A stretch of 64,000 nt of DNA from GCA-016700035 sp964646575 (GTDB taxonomy: Bacteria; Patescibacteriota; Saccharimonadia; CAILAD01; GCA-016700035): assembly GCA_964646575.1 (NCBI GenBank), contig CAZYFT010000003.1, positions 1-64,000 on the forward strand. Direction: 5' to 3'. This document shows, one piece after another, positions 31,301-40,038 of this stretch. A model generated the notes under the pieces. The model did not search any database and was not told where the DNA came from. It was given only the letters and a program-made list of their open reading frames with translations. The number at the start of each line of letters is the position of its first letter. Position 1 is the first letter of the stretch. Position numbers and translations under genes: made by a program.

Positions 31301-32114
31301 CCTTAAGGCGCTTCAATGCCTTACGCTTACGCTGACCAGCTGTAGTTGCAGCCTCTTCACGCAATTCCTCGGCTAGCTTATCAAGCTCAACTTCTGAGAG
31401 AAGTTCACGAATAGCCTCGGCACCGATACCAGCCTTAAATACGTTGCCGTACTTAATGTTGAGTTCACGATACATACCTTCTGGCAAGAGCTGATACTTG
31501 GCAAGTGCCTCAAGTTCATTCTTAGCGGTAAGGTAGTTAGTTTCGAGGTCGGCTAATTCCTTAGCAGCTTCTTCGGTGAGATTCGACTCATCGGTAACTT
31601 CGTGCTTGGTGATGATTTCTTTCTTGTAGCCCTGATAATCAGAGTTGAGATCAGTCAAAGCTTTTTCACGAGCTTCGTCGTCAACCGACTGCACGATGAA
31701 GTTTGCAAAGTAGGTTACACGCTCCAGGTCACGCACACTCATATTCAGGAGCGTACCAATCGAGCTTGGAGTACCACGCAAGAACCAAATGTGGCTCACT
31801 GGAACTGCCAAGTGGATGTGACCCATGCGCTCACGTCGTACGATTGAGCGAGTTACGAGTACGCCACACTTATCACAAACAATACCTTTATAGCGGATAC
31901 CTTTGTACTTACCGCAGTAACACTGCCAGTCCTTGGTTGGTCCAAAGATCTTTTCGCAGAACAAACCATCTTTTTCTGGCTTTTGCGTGCGGTAGTTAAT
32001 GGTTTCTGGCTTGGTAACTTCACCGTGGCTCCAGTCCAAGATGTGCTCTGGGCTAGCCAGCGCCAACTTGATGGAAGTGAAGTCGATGGTTGGTTGGTTA
32101 AAGTCCTGTTGCAT
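28317..32114 (-). CDS. rpoC: RNA polymerase beta' subunit
   Basis: A 1265-residue beta'. The N-terminal zinc finger (CYCGKYKGIRYKGIVCDKCG, about residues 70-90), the catalytic NADFDGD near residue 510 that holds the active-site Mg2+, the trigger-loop region (GARKGLTDTALKTAESGYLT) and a second zinc site (CTLAWGICKHCYG) are all present. Length is normal and there is no large lineage insertion. It lies 2 nt after rpoB. Confidence 0.98.
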   Translation of the reverse strand: MQQDFNQPTIDFTSIKLALASPEHILDWSHGEVTKPETINYRTQKPEKDGLFCEKIFGPTKDWQCYCGKYKGIRYKGIVCDKCGVLVTRSIVRRERMGHIHLAVPVSHIWFLRGTPSSIGTLLNMSVRDLERVTYFANFIVQSVDDEAREKALTDLNSDYQGYKKEIITKHEVTDESNLTEEAAKELADLETNYLTAKNELEALAKYQLLPEGMYRELNIKYGNVFKAGIGAEAIRELLSEVELDKLAEELREEAATTAGQRKRKALKRLKAVEGMQQAGLKPEWMVISELPVIPPDLRPMVQLDGGRFAASDLNDLYRRVINRNNRLKKLYDLAAPEVICRNEKRMLQEAVDALIDNNARRERAVTAVGGSRKKLKSLTDLLKGKQGRFRQNLLGKRVDYSGRSVIVVGPHLKLDECGLPKMMALELFKPFVISKLIEKEYAHNVKSAARMIERARTEVWDTLEEVITGKYVLLNRAPTLHRLSIQAFKPVLIEGKAIQLHPLVCAAFNADFDGDQMAVHVPLSDAAQKEAREIMLASRNLLKPSSGEPIVNPSHEIVLGCFYMTSFDDGAKGEGKAFTSVEEAIMAYQQAAVHLRAKIRVKIQGEVLETSAGRILFNEVLPEGMSFQNDAMTKSKLKGVLAKVFTGFGGEETAQVADRIKEIGYQYATESGFSLGMDDLQTPQKKAQLLDDGEKRTLAITSQYQQGLITNEERKERTVETWKEVGEQIEAELTAELNPNSSTLAMDIESGARATVGQANQMAGMKGLVLNSTGGTIELPVKSNYKEGLSILEYFISSHGARKGLTDTALKTAESGYLTRRLVDVAQDVMIAADDCGDKEGYKVHLSEAQAAGQDSLAPWIVGRYVAADVKDGRRTIVKAGELVTDEMAREITDAGIETVTIRSILKCTLAWGICKHCYGTDLARGHLVETGEAVGIMAAQSIGEPGTQLTMRTFHAGGVASAADITQGLPRVEEIFEARNPRGEAILAEIDGVVTLKATEGKQMLRIAPADLKITPYELKEGMKPTVKTGAEVAKGDVLAQNETGKRTVKAGADGTVKVAKGKIELTHEGGNIKEYTLPDYVTLKVKNGDLVTVGQRLSEGSVNLQDMLRLLGAEAVERYIVDEVQAIYASQGQTIASKHIEVIIRQMFSRVRIEEPNDTEFIAGDVISKTALWEANRAAEEAKKTPATYEQLLMPISKISISSDSWLSAASFQETMKVLIGAALRGKTDKLRGLKENVIIGRLIPVGTGFRTDDEDQVDQKA

Positions 32115-32116
32115 GA

Positions 32117-35100
32117 CTATACCTCCTCCTCTTTAGTTTCTGCTGGCGCGTCCTCGGCGAGTACTTCAAAGTCGTCAACGGCTCCGTCTTCTGCAAGATC
32201 AACTACGGCTGTATCTGGGTCAGTACCCATTAATAGCTCATCGTCGGCAAGATCAACAGCTTCTTCATTCACTTCTTTATCGATTGCCTCATCGGCGTCA
32301 ATTTCTACGTGATTGTGTTCAAGCTCAACCGCAAGTCCGAGTGACTGCAATTCTTTAACGAGTACGTTAAAGCTTTCCGGAACACGTGGACCCTTAATCT
32401 CTTCAGACTTAATGATAGCCTCGTAAGCTTTCGAGCGGCCAATCACGTCGTCAGACTTAATGGTGAGCACTTCTTGGAGAGTGTGAGCAGCACCGTAAGC
32501 TTCGAGTGCCCATACTTCCATTTCTCCAAAGCGCTGACCACCCATCATCGCCTTACCACCTAGTGGCTGCTGCGTAACCATTGCGTACGGTCCGGTGGAT
32601 CGAGCGTGGATCTTGTCATCAACCATGTGATGAAGCTTGAGCATATATTTCACACCAATCGTGGTCTTCTGGTCGAATGGTTCACCCGAGAAGCCGTGGT
32701 AGAGCTGAGCCTTACCATCTTCTGGCAAACCAGCACGCTTAAGTTCCGACTTAATGGTTTCGATATCAACACCATCTAGAACTGGGCTGGCTACCTTATA
32801 ACCGAGCGCCTGAGCCGCCCAACCAAGGTGAGTTTCCAAAATCTGTCCGATGTTCATACGAGCACCAATTCCGAGTGGGTTCAATACGATGTCAACTGGT
32901 GTACCGTCTTCGAGATATGGCATGTCTTCAACCGGCATTACCTTCGAGATAACACCCTTGTTACCGTGACGACCGGCCATCTTGTCTCCAACCGAAATCT
33001 TACGGAGCTGAGCTACAGCAACATAAATTTGCTGAGTTACGCCACTTGGAAGATCATCGCCGTTTTCTCCTGAGAGAATCTTGACGCCAACAATCTTACC
33101 GGAGCTACCGTTTGGCATGCGCAAGCTGGAGTCTTTCACTTCGCGGGCTTTTTCACCAAAGATGGCGCGCAAGAGCCGTTCTTCAGAGCTGAGTTCGGTT
33201 TCACCCTTCGGGCTGATCTTACCCACGAGGATATCACCGGCGGTTACTTCGGCACCAATGCGGACGATACCGTCTTCGTTGAGATCCTTGAGCGCTTCGT
33301 CACCAACGTTTGGAATATCGCGAGTTACGAGCTCTGGTCCAAGCTTGGTGTCACGTACATCAATCTGGAAAGTCTCAATGTGGATCGAGCTATAGCGATC
33401 ATCCTGCACGAGACGTTCAGAAATGATGATGGCATCTTCAAAGTTGTGTCCATCAAAGCTCATGAAGGCTACGAGAACGTTTTGTCCGAGCGCCAGTTCA
33501 CCGTCGATGGTAGACATACCGTCAGCCAGTACATCGCCTTTTTTAACCTTATCGCCAGCAGTTACAGCACAGCGCTGGGTCATGGCTTCACCCTGGTTGG
33601 AGCGGATGAATGTCATCAGCTCATAGGTCTTCGACTTACCGTCTTTGTACTTCACGGTAATTGTTTTAGCAGTAGCGCTGGTTACTTCACCATCGCCTTC
33701 GGCCAAAATTACCTGACCGGAGTCTTCAGCTACACGGCGCTCAACACCAGTACCAACTACCGGAGCTTGCGGTCGCACGAGAGCAACCGCTTGCTTTTGC
33801 ATGTTTGCACCCATCAGGGCACGGCGAGCATCGTCGTGTTCCATGAACGGAATCAGGGCTGCAGATACACCAACGATTTGCTGCGAAGAAATATCAACGT
33901 AGTTCACGTCATCGGCAGAAAGCTCTGCAGCTTCACCACCTACGCCACGGGCTGAGAATACGCTCTCTGCAAAGTAGCCATCTTCTTGCACCTTGGTGTT
34001 TGCCGGAGCAATCACTGCACGCTCTTCATCAAAAGCGTCAAGATAGACTACTTCCTTGGTAACGCGAGCCTTTACAGGAACGGATTCTATACCGGCCTTA
34101 TCAAGTTTTTTGGCGGCGGCATCGGTAATTTTTTCACCAGCTTTTACAAGTACGGTGCCCTTGCTGTCTTTTACCTGACGACGAGCAATTTCGCCTACGG
34201 CCTTAGCTGGAGCAACTTCGTTTACTACCTTGAGGTATGGAGTTTCAATAAAACCATACTCATTCACTTTGGCGTAACTTGCCATGGTAGAAACCAAACC
34301 GATATTCGGTCCTTCCGGAGTTTCGATTGGACAAATACGACCGTAGTGAGTTCGGTGAACGTCACGCACTTCAAAGCCAGCACGTTCACGGTTCAAACCG
34401 CCAGGACCCATCGCGTTCAAACGGCGCTTGTGGACGATTTCATCCAGCGGGTTGGTCTGCTGCAAGAACTGCGAGAGTTGGTGTGAAGCAAAGAATTCTT
34501 TCACACTTGCAACAACTGGGCGCACGTTAATCATGAGTGATGGAGTTACATTTTCTGGATCTGCAACCGACATACGGTCTTTCACAATGCGCTCCATACG
34601 AGCAATACCAATGCGGAAGCGAGCCTGCATCAGCTCACCCACCATCTTCAGACGGCGGTTACCTAAGTGATCAATGTCTTCAGAAGGAGCACCCTCGTTA
34701 GTCATGCGGATTACTTCTTTAAGGATCGCAACAAAGTCCTCAACGCGTAGCACGCGGTTTTCGCGGGTATTTTTCACATTTACACCAAGTCGCTTGTTCA
34801 TCTTATAGCGGCCAACCTTCGAGAGGTCATAACGCTTAAAGTCGAAGAACATTGAGTCAATCAAGCTCTTTGAGTTTTCAACCGTCGCCAAATCACCAGG
34901 TCGAATACGCTTATATACTTCCATCAACGCTTCAGCAGTCGAGCTTGATGGGTCTTTTGCGATAGTTTCAGAGATAAAGCGTACTTCGCCGTTATCTACG
35001 TCACTAAACAGCTCCAACAGATCGCTGTCGGAACCATAACCAAAAGCACGGAGCAAAGTAGTTACCGGGAGCTTACGCTTGCGATCAATCTTTACACTAA

Positions 35101-35617
35101 TTACCCCATTAGCTGCAGTCTCAACCTCGAGCCACGCACCACGGGAAGGAATAATCTTTGCGCCGAAGTAACCAGAGTTTGAGTCATTTGTGAAGAACAC
35201 ACCAGCAGAACGCACGAGCTGAGAAACAACTACACGTTCAACACCGTTAATGATGAAGGTACCGCGAGCAGTCATAATTGGGTAATCACCCAAGAAGATC
35301 TCCTGTTTGCGAACTTCACCGGTTTCTTTAATGAGGAGCTCCATCTGAGCACGAAGACTAGCTTCGTAGGTGGCATTCTTTTCCTTAGCCTCAGCTTCGG
35401 TTAGCTTCGGTTGCTCGTAGTGGTAGTCCTTAAACGAAAGTTCGTAGAGCTTTCCAGTAAAGTCTTCAATCGGGCTAATTTCTTCAAATAGTTCAGCGAG
35501 TCCTTCACGAACAAACCAGTCATAACTTGCGTGCTGAATCTCAACGAGATTAGGCAATGGCAAGATATCGGTGTGGTCCTTGAGGTACACGCGCTTTGCA
35601 GCAGCTTGTTTTGGCAT
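32117..35617 (-). CDS. rpoB: RNA polymerase beta subunit
   Basis: A 1166-residue beta. The N-terminal lobe, the rifampicin-pocket region (SQFLQQTNPLDEIVHKRRL, then GPGGLNRERAGFEVRDVH, with the usual sensitive residues), the GRHGNKGVISKV motif and the C-terminal clamp contact GGQRFGEMEVWALEAYGAA are present. An acidic tail of about 60 residues rich in E, D and A ends the protein. Upstream is a long structured leader rather than rplJ-rplL. Confidence 0.98.
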   Translation of the reverse strand: MPKQAAAKRVYLKDHTDILPLPNLVEIQHASYDWFVREGLAELFEEISPIEDFTGKLYELSFKDYHYEQPKLTEAEAKEKNATYEASLRAQMELLIKETGEVRKQEIFLGDYPIMTARGTFIINGVERVVVSQLVRSAGVFFTNDSNSGYFGAKIIPSRGAWLEVETAANGVISVKIDRKRKLPVTTLLRAFGYGSDSDLLELFSDVDNGEVRFISETIAKDPSSSTAEALMEVYKRIRPGDLATVENSKSLIDSMFFDFKRYDLSKVGRYKMNKRLGVNVKNTRENRVLRVEDFVAILKEVIRMTNEGAPSEDIDHLGNRRLKMVGELMQARFRIGIARMERIVKDRMSVADPENVTPSLMINVRPVVASVKEFFASHQLSQFLQQTNPLDEIVHKRRLNAMGPGGLNRERAGFEVRDVHRTHYGRICPIETPEGPNIGLVSTMASYAKVNEYGFIETPYLKVVNEVAPAKAVGEIARRQVKDSKGTVLVKAGEKITDAAAKKLDKAGIESVPVKARVTKEVVYLDAFDEERAVIAPANTKVQEDGYFAESVFSARGVGGEAAELSADDVNYVDISSQQIVGVSAALIPFMEHDDARRALMGANMQKQAVALVRPQAPVVGTGVERRVAEDSGQVILAEGDGEVTSATAKTITVKYKDGKSKTYELMTFIRSNQGEAMTQRCAVTAGDKVKKGDVLADGMSTIDGELALGQNVLVAFMSFDGHNFEDAIIISERLVQDDRYSSIHIETFQIDVRDTKLGPELVTRDIPNVGDEALKDLNEDGIVRIGAEVTAGDILVGKISPKGETELSSEERLLRAIFGEKAREVKDSSLRMPNGSSGKIVGVKILSGENGDDLPSGVTQQIYVAVAQLRKISVGDKMAGRHGNKGVISKVMPVEDMPYLEDGTPVDIVLNPLGIGARMNIGQILETHLGWAAQALGYKVASPVLDGVDIETIKSELKRAGLPEDGKAQLYHGFSGEPFDQKTTIGVKYMLKLHHMVDDKIHARSTGPYAMVTQQPLGGKAMMGGQRFGEMEVWALEAYGAAHTLQEVLTIKSDDVIGRSKAYEAIIKSEEIKGPRVPESFNVLVKELQSLGLAVELEHNHVEIDADEAIDKEVNEEAVDLADDELLMGTDPDTAVVDLAEDGAVDDFEVLAEDAPAETKEEEV

Positions 35618-35675
35618 ACTTGATCAGGCTCCTAGGTTATTAAGTTGGTTGATGCTTATGTGGTGAGATAGGGGC

Positions 35676-35710
35676 AGCCCGGCTTTATGGAGGCCGAGCT
35701 TCTATCTATA
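35676..35710 (-). promoter_or_regulatory. second hairpin in the rpoB leader
   Basis: Minus strand inner stem GCTCGGC/GCCGGGC with a 9-base loop and outer stem AGATAG/CTATCT. No T-run follows. It lies about 50-90 nt before the rpoB start and could be a regulatory fold or a protein-binding site. Confidence 0.5.
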
Positions 35711-35772
35711 AAACTATGTTTGTTTGGAGTTTAAGTTGTTGGATGAAATGGCGACGAGGGGTTTCTAAACAC

Positions 35773-35818
35773 AAAAAACGCCTGCACACAAAAGTTGCAG
35801 CTTAATGTGATCAGCGTT
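35773..35818 (-). terminator. terminator-like hairpin (possible attenuator) in the rpoBC leader
   Basis: Minus strand: outer stem AACGC/GCGTT and inner stem CTGCA/TGCAG, followed at once by a T-run (35773-35778). An alternative pairing CACA/TGTG competes. It lies downstream of the rpoB promoter and upstream of the gene, so full-length transcripts must read through. Confidence 0.55.
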
Positions 35819-35850
35819 TGAGTAAAAGTTTAAGCATCCTCTTACCACCC

Positions 35851-35880
35851 ATTGTAGGGGGTATTTTCCAGGTTTGTCAA
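35851..35880 (-). promoter_or_regulatory. promoter of rpoB-rpoC-rpsL-rpsG
   Basis: Minus strand: -35 TTGACA (35875-35880), 18-nt spacer, -10 TACAAT (35851-35856). The -35 box overlaps the stop codon region of the upstream MFS gene. The predicted leader is about 225 nt. Confidence 0.75.
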
Positions 35881-37124
35881 GCATATTTAGCGGAGATTCC
35901 GCGAAATCGCAAAACGAGGAATGCACCTACAATAAACAACATCGCACCAACTCCAGCAATCACGGCCAAAGCATTAAACGTATCAGCCAGCAAACCGGCC
36001 GCAAAAACTGGCACCAATGCGGCGATATTTATCATCATATTGAGCGTGCCAAACACCTGTCCACGAAGCCGATCGGTAGAGGCGTACTGCAAGAGCGTTT
36101 GGGCCGAAACTAGAATCATGGCATTAAACACGCCAAGCGTGAAGGTCATAATTATACTCATCGCCTTCAGGAACGTACCTTGCGAACTCGCTCCAACAAT
36201 CGGTAAAGCAACCAATATGGCTGAGGCGCAAAAAAGTGATACAAAGATTACTTTTACCTTATTGCGATGCTGTAAGAGCTTGGCTGCAAATACCGAGCCG
36301 AGAACTAAACCAATTCCTGCAGGCATCACGAGCCAATAGCTCGATTGCTCAAGCCCAACCTGGAAAAATGACTCTGATAAGGCCGGCGCCAGCGCCGAAA
36401 CCACACCAACGATTGTTTGCGCTAAGGCGATAAGTACCATTGGGAAAAGTAGCACTTTTGAGCCAACAATCTCACCAAAGTGGCCATGTAAGTCTCGAGC
36501 GATGGACCGACTGATACCTTTGAGGTCAAACTTACCTTCATGCACGGCCGGAATACGCGGCAACAGGAGTGAGAGCATTGTCGCCACCAGAAAAGCGATG
36601 GTCACAATAACATATACGGCATGAATACCAGACTTGGCGATGACCGGTCCAGCTAATGAGTACCCAATAATAAAGCTGGCATTGAGTGTAAATACAAACA
36701 GCGAGTTGGCTGCCACCAACTCTTTTTTGGTTACCAACTTTGGCAGCGCGGCCCCCTCTGCGGGTACAAAAAATTGCGAAAATATCGAGATGAGAAAAAC
36801 TAGCACATATACGGCTAGAATTTGTGTATCTAGAAATATCAACATCGGAACCAGCAATGCTCGAAAGGCATTCGTCCACACCAAGACAGTTTTTCGGTCA
36901 CGATGATCGACATACGCGCCGGCTGGAACTGCTAGAAAAATTGCCGGCAAACCAATCGCTACAATCAGTAAAGATACCGCACTATTTGCAAACGAAGTTT
37001 GTGAGGCAATGTCGTATATGCGAATGAGCAGCGCATAGTTTAAGAGCTGAGCCGCTATCTGGCTCGTAAGTTGTGCGCCCCAAAGTTTAAGAAATTGTCG
37101 GTTCTTGAGAACCTTAGAATACAT
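35877..37124 (-). CDS. Major facilitator superfamily transporter
   Basis: A 415-residue protein with about twelve membrane helices. The loop after helix 2 carries the MFS signature-like GAYVDHRDRKTVLVWTN (G-x-x-x-D-R-x-x-R-R/K type). The overall layout resembles enterobactin-exporter/macrolide-efflux-like drug:H+ antiporters. The substrate cannot be read. It has a TACAAT -10 box just upstream (37145-37150) and the Shine-Dalgarno AGAGGAG. It ends inside the rpoB promoter. Confidence 0.85.
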   Translation of the reverse strand: MYSKVLKNRQFLKLWGAQLTSQIAAQLLNYALLIRIYDIASQTSFANSAVSLLIVAIGLPAIFLAVPAGAYVDHRDRKTVLVWTNAFRALLVPMLIFLDTQILAVYVLVFLISIFSQFFVPAEGAALPKLVTKKELVAANSLFVFTLNASFIIGYSLAGPVIAKSGIHAVYVIVTIAFLVATMLSLLLPRIPAVHEGKFDLKGISRSIARDLHGHFGEIVGSKVLLFPMVLIALAQTIVGVVSALAPALSESFFQVGLEQSSYWLVMPAGIGLVLGSVFAAKLLQHRNKVKVIFVSLFCASAILVALPIVGASSQGTFLKAMSIIMTFTLGVFNAMILVSAQTLLQYASTDRLRGQVFGTLNMMINIAALVPVFAAGLLADTFNALAVIAGVGAMLFIVGAFLVLRFRGISAKYA

Positions 37125-37175
37125 CGCGCGCTTCCATCTCCTCTATTGTATGGGAGTTTCCAGAAGAAGAGAAGC

Positions 37176-37793
37176 TTACTTGTCCTGTTTCGTCGGGGTT
37201 TTGGTGATTACTTTATCAACTAAGCCATATGTTGCAGCTTCATCGGCGCTCATCCAGTAATCGCGATCCGAATCTGAAGCGATTTTTTCAACCGACTGGC
37301 CAGAGCGATCAGCCAACATTGCGTTGAGCTTTTCACGAATTTTAATGATTTCCTTAGCGGTAATCTCAATATCTGCCGCCGTACCCTCAAAGCCACCGCT
37401 GGGCTGATGGATCATCACGCGGCTATTTGGCAAGGCAAAACGCTTACCCTTGGCACCCATTGCGAGAAGAAACGCACCCATCGAAGCCGCCATACCCACA
37501 CATATGGTCGAGACATCTGGCTTAATGTGCTCCATGGTATCAAAAATCGCCAGACCAGCCGAAACGCTGCCGCCCGGAGAGTTAATATAGAGCGTAATAT
37601 CCTGGTTTGGGTCTTCGCTTTGTAAAAAGAGCAACTGAGCGATGATGAGATTCGCCACGGTGTCATCCACCCCCGTACCCAAAAAGATAATGCGCTCCTT
37701 CAATAGGCGCGAGTAAATGTCATACGCCCGCTCCCCCATCGCAGTCTTCTCAATTACGGTTGGAACCAAAAGTGAATTGTGAATCTTATCCAT
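37176..37793 (-). CDS. clpP: ATP-dependent Clp protease proteolytic subunit
   Basis: A 205-residue ClpP, the serine protease barrel of the Clp system. The catalytic triad is S104 (GMAASMGAF), H129 (RVMIHQPSGG) and D178 (SDRDYW). I start at the ATG at 37793, which has an AGGAGGG Shine-Dalgarno; an earlier in-frame ATG at 37844 overlaps tig. It is 17 nt after tig and shares its CIRCE-controlled promoter region. The partner ATPase ClpC is encoded at 49884-52364. Confidence 0.96.
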   Translation of the reverse strand: MDKIHNSLLVPTVIEKTAMGERAYDIYSRLLKERIIFLGTGVDDTVANLIIAQLLFLQSEDPNQDITLYINSPGGSVSAGLAIFDTMEHIKPDVSTICVGMAASMGAFLLAMGAKGKRFALPNSRVMIHQPSGGFEGTAADIEITAKEIIKIREKLNAMLADRSGQSVEKIASDSDRDYWMSADEAATYGLVDKVITKTPTKQDK

Positions 37794-37810
37794 ATGCCCT
37801 CCTAACTTGC

Positions 37811-39097
37811 TTACTTCTTCTGCTTCGCCTGATCGCACAGCCAATCTACGGCTTTTTGCGTTACGATACGATTCGAAAGATCATGCTTAAATTCTTCACG
37901 ATCGAGTTCTGCCAAAATCTTCGGGTCTGAGTAGTTCATGCGCATTTTCTCGAGACTGTCGGTAACTTCATCAACGGTTGCGGTAAACTTCTGCTTTTCA
38001 ATAATGTCGCGAATAATCAGCCCAATGGCGATGCGTCGGCGGGCTTCAACGTGCAGTTCTTCATGGAACTCTTTTGGATCTTTACCTTGTACTTTCAGCC
38101 AGTCTTCCAGCTTCATGCCAGAAGATTCAACTTGGTGTTCGTACTGATGCTCCAGCTCGTGCGCCTGATTGTCTTCCAACATCTTCGATACCGGCAATTT
38201 CGTTTCCGTAATCACCTTGTCGAGCACTTCGGTCTCGTACGTCTTGCGATAATCATCGTCTTTACCAGCCTGAATGTTGCTCTTCACATCGTTTTTGAGG
38301 TCAGCGAGTTTTTCAAACTTCATATCTAGGCTTTTAGCGAAAGCATCATCCAGCTTCGGCAAAGCAATTTCACGCACTTCATGCACCTTCGCGGTAAAGG
38401 TTACAACTTTTCCAGCAAGATCAGCAGCGTGATACTCTTCCGGGAAAGTAATATCAAACGTCTTCTCATCGCCCTTTTTCATGCCAACCAGCTCTTCTTC
38501 GTAGCCTGGGATAAACTTACCGCTCCCAAGCTCTAAAAGATGATTCATGCCAGCAGCACCTTCAACCGGCTTGCCTTCACGCACGCCTTCAAAGTCAAAA
38601 CGTACTTCGTCGCCCATCTTTGCGGCGCGATTCACACTCTTGCGCTCGGCGGCCTGACGCTGCAGCTCTTCCAGGGCAGTCTTCACTTCGTCTTCACTGG
38701 TTTGTGGCGGATCGTATTTTACGCGCACCTTGGTATAGTCATAATCAATCGTCGGCACGATTGCGATTTTTGCTACATATTCCATTTCCTCAAACGGCAC
38801 AAACTTGGTTACTTCCACTTTTGGCTCTGCTAGTGGCGTAATGTCATGCCCCTGAATTGCCTCTGTGTAGGTTGCGGCTAGCACTTTTTCTACAACTTCT
38901 AGCTGAAGTTTAGCCTGATCAAGCTCGCGCTCCACCATCTCGTCGGGAGCTTTGCCCGGACGAAAACCAGCTACTTTTACGCCAGCCTTTAGCTTTTGCA
39001 CTACAGCAGCTTTAGCGCTCTGCAGCTCTTCTTTAGTTACTACTACGTTTAATTCAAGTTCAGCGGCTTCCCGCTTGGAAATGGTTGCTTTTGTCAT
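37811..39097 (-). CDS. tig: Trigger factor
   Basis: A 428-residue ribosome-bound chaperone. The N-terminal ribosome-binding domain contains the signature GFRPGKAPDEMVERE (canonical GFRxGKxP) that docks on L23. A central FKBP-type peptidyl-prolyl isomerase domain (about residues 150-235) and a helical C-terminal substrate-binding domain follow. Length is normal. It is the first gene of a tig-clpP unit with a CIRCE just upstream. Confidence 0.96.
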   Translation of the reverse strand: MTKATISKREAAELELNVVVTKEELQSAKAAVVQKLKAGVKVAGFRPGKAPDEMVERELDQAKLQLEVVEKVLAATYTEAIQGHDITPLAEPKVEVTKFVPFEEMEYVAKIAIVPTIDYDYTKVRVKYDPPQTSEDEVKTALEELQRQAAERKSVNRAAKMGDEVRFDFEGVREGKPVEGAAGMNHLLELGSGKFIPGYEEELVGMKKGDEKTFDITFPEEYHAADLAGKVVTFTAKVHEVREIALPKLDDAFAKSLDMKFEKLADLKNDVKSNIQAGKDDDYRKTYETEVLDKVITETKLPVSKMLEDNQAHELEHQYEHQVESSGMKLEDWLKVQGKDPKEFHEELHVEARRRIAIGLIIRDIIEKQKFTATVDEVTDSLEKMRMNYSDPKILAELDREEFKHDLSNRIVTQKAVDWLCDQAKQKK

Positions 39098-39132
39098 AAT
39101 AGCTAAATTTTACCAAACTGTGGATAAATAAT

Positions 39133-39159
39133 CTAGCACTCGCTCCCACAGAGTGCTAG
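39133..39159. promoter_or_regulatory. CIRCE operator (HrcA site) before tig-clpP
   Basis: Perfect 9-bp inverted repeat CTAGCACTC - 9 nt - GAGTGCTAG, which differs from the CIRCE consensus TTAGCACTC-N9-GAGTGCTAA only at the outermost base of each arm. It ends 36 bp upstream of the tig start codon. HrcA, not encoded in this window, would repress here and release on heat shock. Confidence 0.85.
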
Positions 39160-39206
39160 TCCAACTGTTAAATTATCTCACGGAAGTAATTAATTCGACG
39201 ATGGCA

Positions 39207-39827
39207 CTAAGTTGTTAATATTGAAAGTGATTTCTTGCGGAACTCTTCTACAGATTTAGCGAACTGTTCGTACGTCATTGAATTGAACCACTTTATAAGC
39301 TCATCCTCCTGCTCTTTTGAAATATGTACCCAATTTCGAACCTGTCGCATTTTATCGAATTCTGCAATCTGACTAACATCATATAAATCAAGCCTTTGAA
39401 CAAGCTTGATAAGGTCGTAGAACCGCCACTCGCCTCGGCGCATATCTTTGATTATTGAATCGAGCCATGGATCTGAATTTGTACGCTGTGCAATTTGAGA
39501 ATCCACCACAACACTCAACACCCCTTCGTAAACACCCCCTAATGACACAACTGCTTGAAGTTTCTGCAGATCCTTCAAAGTAAACTGAGGGCCAAGCCAG
39601 TCCTGAATTGACCAAAGATAGTCAAACAACATCAGCTGTTCAGCGACCCGGTACCTCATAGGCATGTCTAAAAATGACCACCTCTTTTGATATGTGGTCA
39701 ACCTCATCCAACGACGATACTGTATTGGGAGGCCACTAAGCTGCCCCTCTAACATCTCATAACAATTATGCCCAGTGCTTAGTAAGGGCATAAAGCAATG
39801 AGGACATTGGTCCAAAGTAGCCTTCAC
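39207..39827 (-). CDS. Uncharacterised protein with N-terminal Zn-finger-like motif
   Basis: A 206-residue, mostly helical protein of unknown function. The N-terminus has C8-P-H-C11 and H20-N-C22, a likely zinc knuckle. The remainder is rich in W, Y and charged residues. Near residues 165-170 it shows R-N-W-V-H, reminiscent of the R-N...H motif of HEPN or DUF4145-type domains, but the spacing is one residue short of the usual RNxxxH. The gene is more AT-rich than its neighbours and lies next to tRNA-Leu, so it may be acquired. A defence or toxin role is possible but unsupported. Confidence 0.7.
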   Translation of the reverse strand: MKATLDQCPHCFMPLLSTGHNCYEMLEGQLSGLPIQYRRWMRLTTYQKRWSFLDMPMRYRVAEQLMLFDYLWSIQDWLGPQFTLKDLQKLQAVVSLGGVYEGVLSVVVDSQIAQRTNSDPWLDSIIKDMRRGEWRFYDLIKLVQRLDLYDVSQIAEFDKMRQVRNWVHISKEQEDELIKWFNSMTYEQFAKSVEEFRKKSLSILTT

Positions 39828-39853
39828 TTCTTTATTGTTTAACTAAGTAAATC

Positions 39854-39938
39854 TGGTGCGGATGAAAGGACTCGAACCTTCACGTCTTGCGACACTAGCT
39901 CCTAAGGCTAGCGTGTCTACCAGTTCCACCACATCCGC
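39854..39938 (-). tRNA. tRNA-Leu (anticodon TAG), CCA encoded
   Basis: Minus strand: acceptor GCGGATG pairs with CATCCGC, followed by A73 and an encoded CCA. The anticodon stem CTAGC/GCTAG holds loop CTTAGGA, giving anticodon TAG (reads CUA). A long variable arm identifies a class II tRNA. The right-hand fragment at 40039-40093 is a copy made by assembly, so there is one gene. Confidence 0.93.
39884..39938 (+). repeat. 55-bp duplicate at left edge of assembly gap
   Basis: Identical to 40039-40093 on the other side of 100 N. The length is that of a common assembler k-mer (55), so it is the same sequence written twice. Confidence 0.95.
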
Positions 39939-40038
39939 NNNNNNNNNNNNNNNNNNNNNNNNNNNNNNNNNNNNNNNNNNNNNNNNNNNNNNNNNNNNNN
40001 NNNNNNNNNNNNNNNNNNNNNNNNNNNNNNNNNNNNNN
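39939..40038. other. false assembly gap (100 N)
   Basis: Exactly 100 N between two identical 55-base ends. Collapsing the duplicate joins tRNA-Leu directly to the rsmD 3' flank. Confidence 0.95.
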
